Below are positions 5,151-5,151 of a stretch of DNA of 5,151 nucleotides, piece after piece. Each line of letters opens with the position of its first letter. Within the stretch, counting starts at the first letter, position 1. The stretch lies in the NCBI GenBank assembly GCA_937951995.1, contig CALGAG010000260.1, positions 1 through 5,151 on the forward strand. Direction: 5' to 3'. Source of the DNA: an uncultured Bacillota bacterium. Lineage in GTDB: Bacteria > Bacillota > Clostridia > Tissierellales > Tissierellaceae. The notes under the pieces were generated by a model. It did no database searches. It was given only the letters and a program-made list of their open reading frames with translations, and was not told the origin of the DNA. Position numbers and translations under genes: made by a program.

Positions 5151-5151
5151 G

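Overview
The window looks like an ordinary chromosomal stretch of a low-to-moderate G+C Gram-positive bacterium (Bacillota, probably an anaerobic Clostridia/Tissierellia-type organism). The basis is strong AGGAGG ribosome binding sites before most genes, AT-rich spacers with sigma-A-like promoters, rho-independent terminators, frequent AGA/AGG/ATA codons, and the gene families present (PucR regulator, Fe-dependent alcohol dehydrogenase, DUF937). The genus cannot be fixed from the sequence. No RNA genes, CRISPR array, insertion sequence or phage genes are visible, and no gap between genes exceeds about 220 bases.

Left part (1-2617): a divergent regulator/target locus. On the minus strand lies a two-gene operon: a six-helix membrane protein resembling DUF1097 (381-878), then an iron-type alcohol dehydrogenase (1-339, cut by the window edge). 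Facing away on the plus strand is a 505-residue PucR/CdaR-type regulator (1100-2617) that starts with TTG. The 221-base spacer between them holds a promoter for each direction, a perfect 14-base palindrome, three tandem TATAGG-type hexamers and a further inverted repeat. The simplest reading is that the regulator senses a small molecule and controls uptake or oxidation/reduction of an alcohol, aldehyde or related compound.

Centre (2611-2635): a strong hairpin terminator shared by the two convergent transcription units. It contains the regulator's own stop codon.

Right part (2637-5138), all on the minus strand and transcribed right to left: a pirin-family bicupin protein, a DUF937 protein with an acidic EF-hand-like loop, and a 2-hydroxypenta-2,4-dienoate hydratase of the MhpD/DmpE type. 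Spacers are 62 and 76 bases. The first holds two TATAAT boxes and the second a hairpin, so these three may be partly independent units rather than one tight operon. The hydratase is the only meta-cleavage pathway-type enzyme here. No ring-cleavage dioxygenase, aldolase or acylating aldehyde dehydrogenase is present in the window.

I see no convincing new multi-gene system. The items most worth a second look are the structured divergent promoter, the unknown membrane protein tied to the dehydrogenase, and the isolated hydratase.
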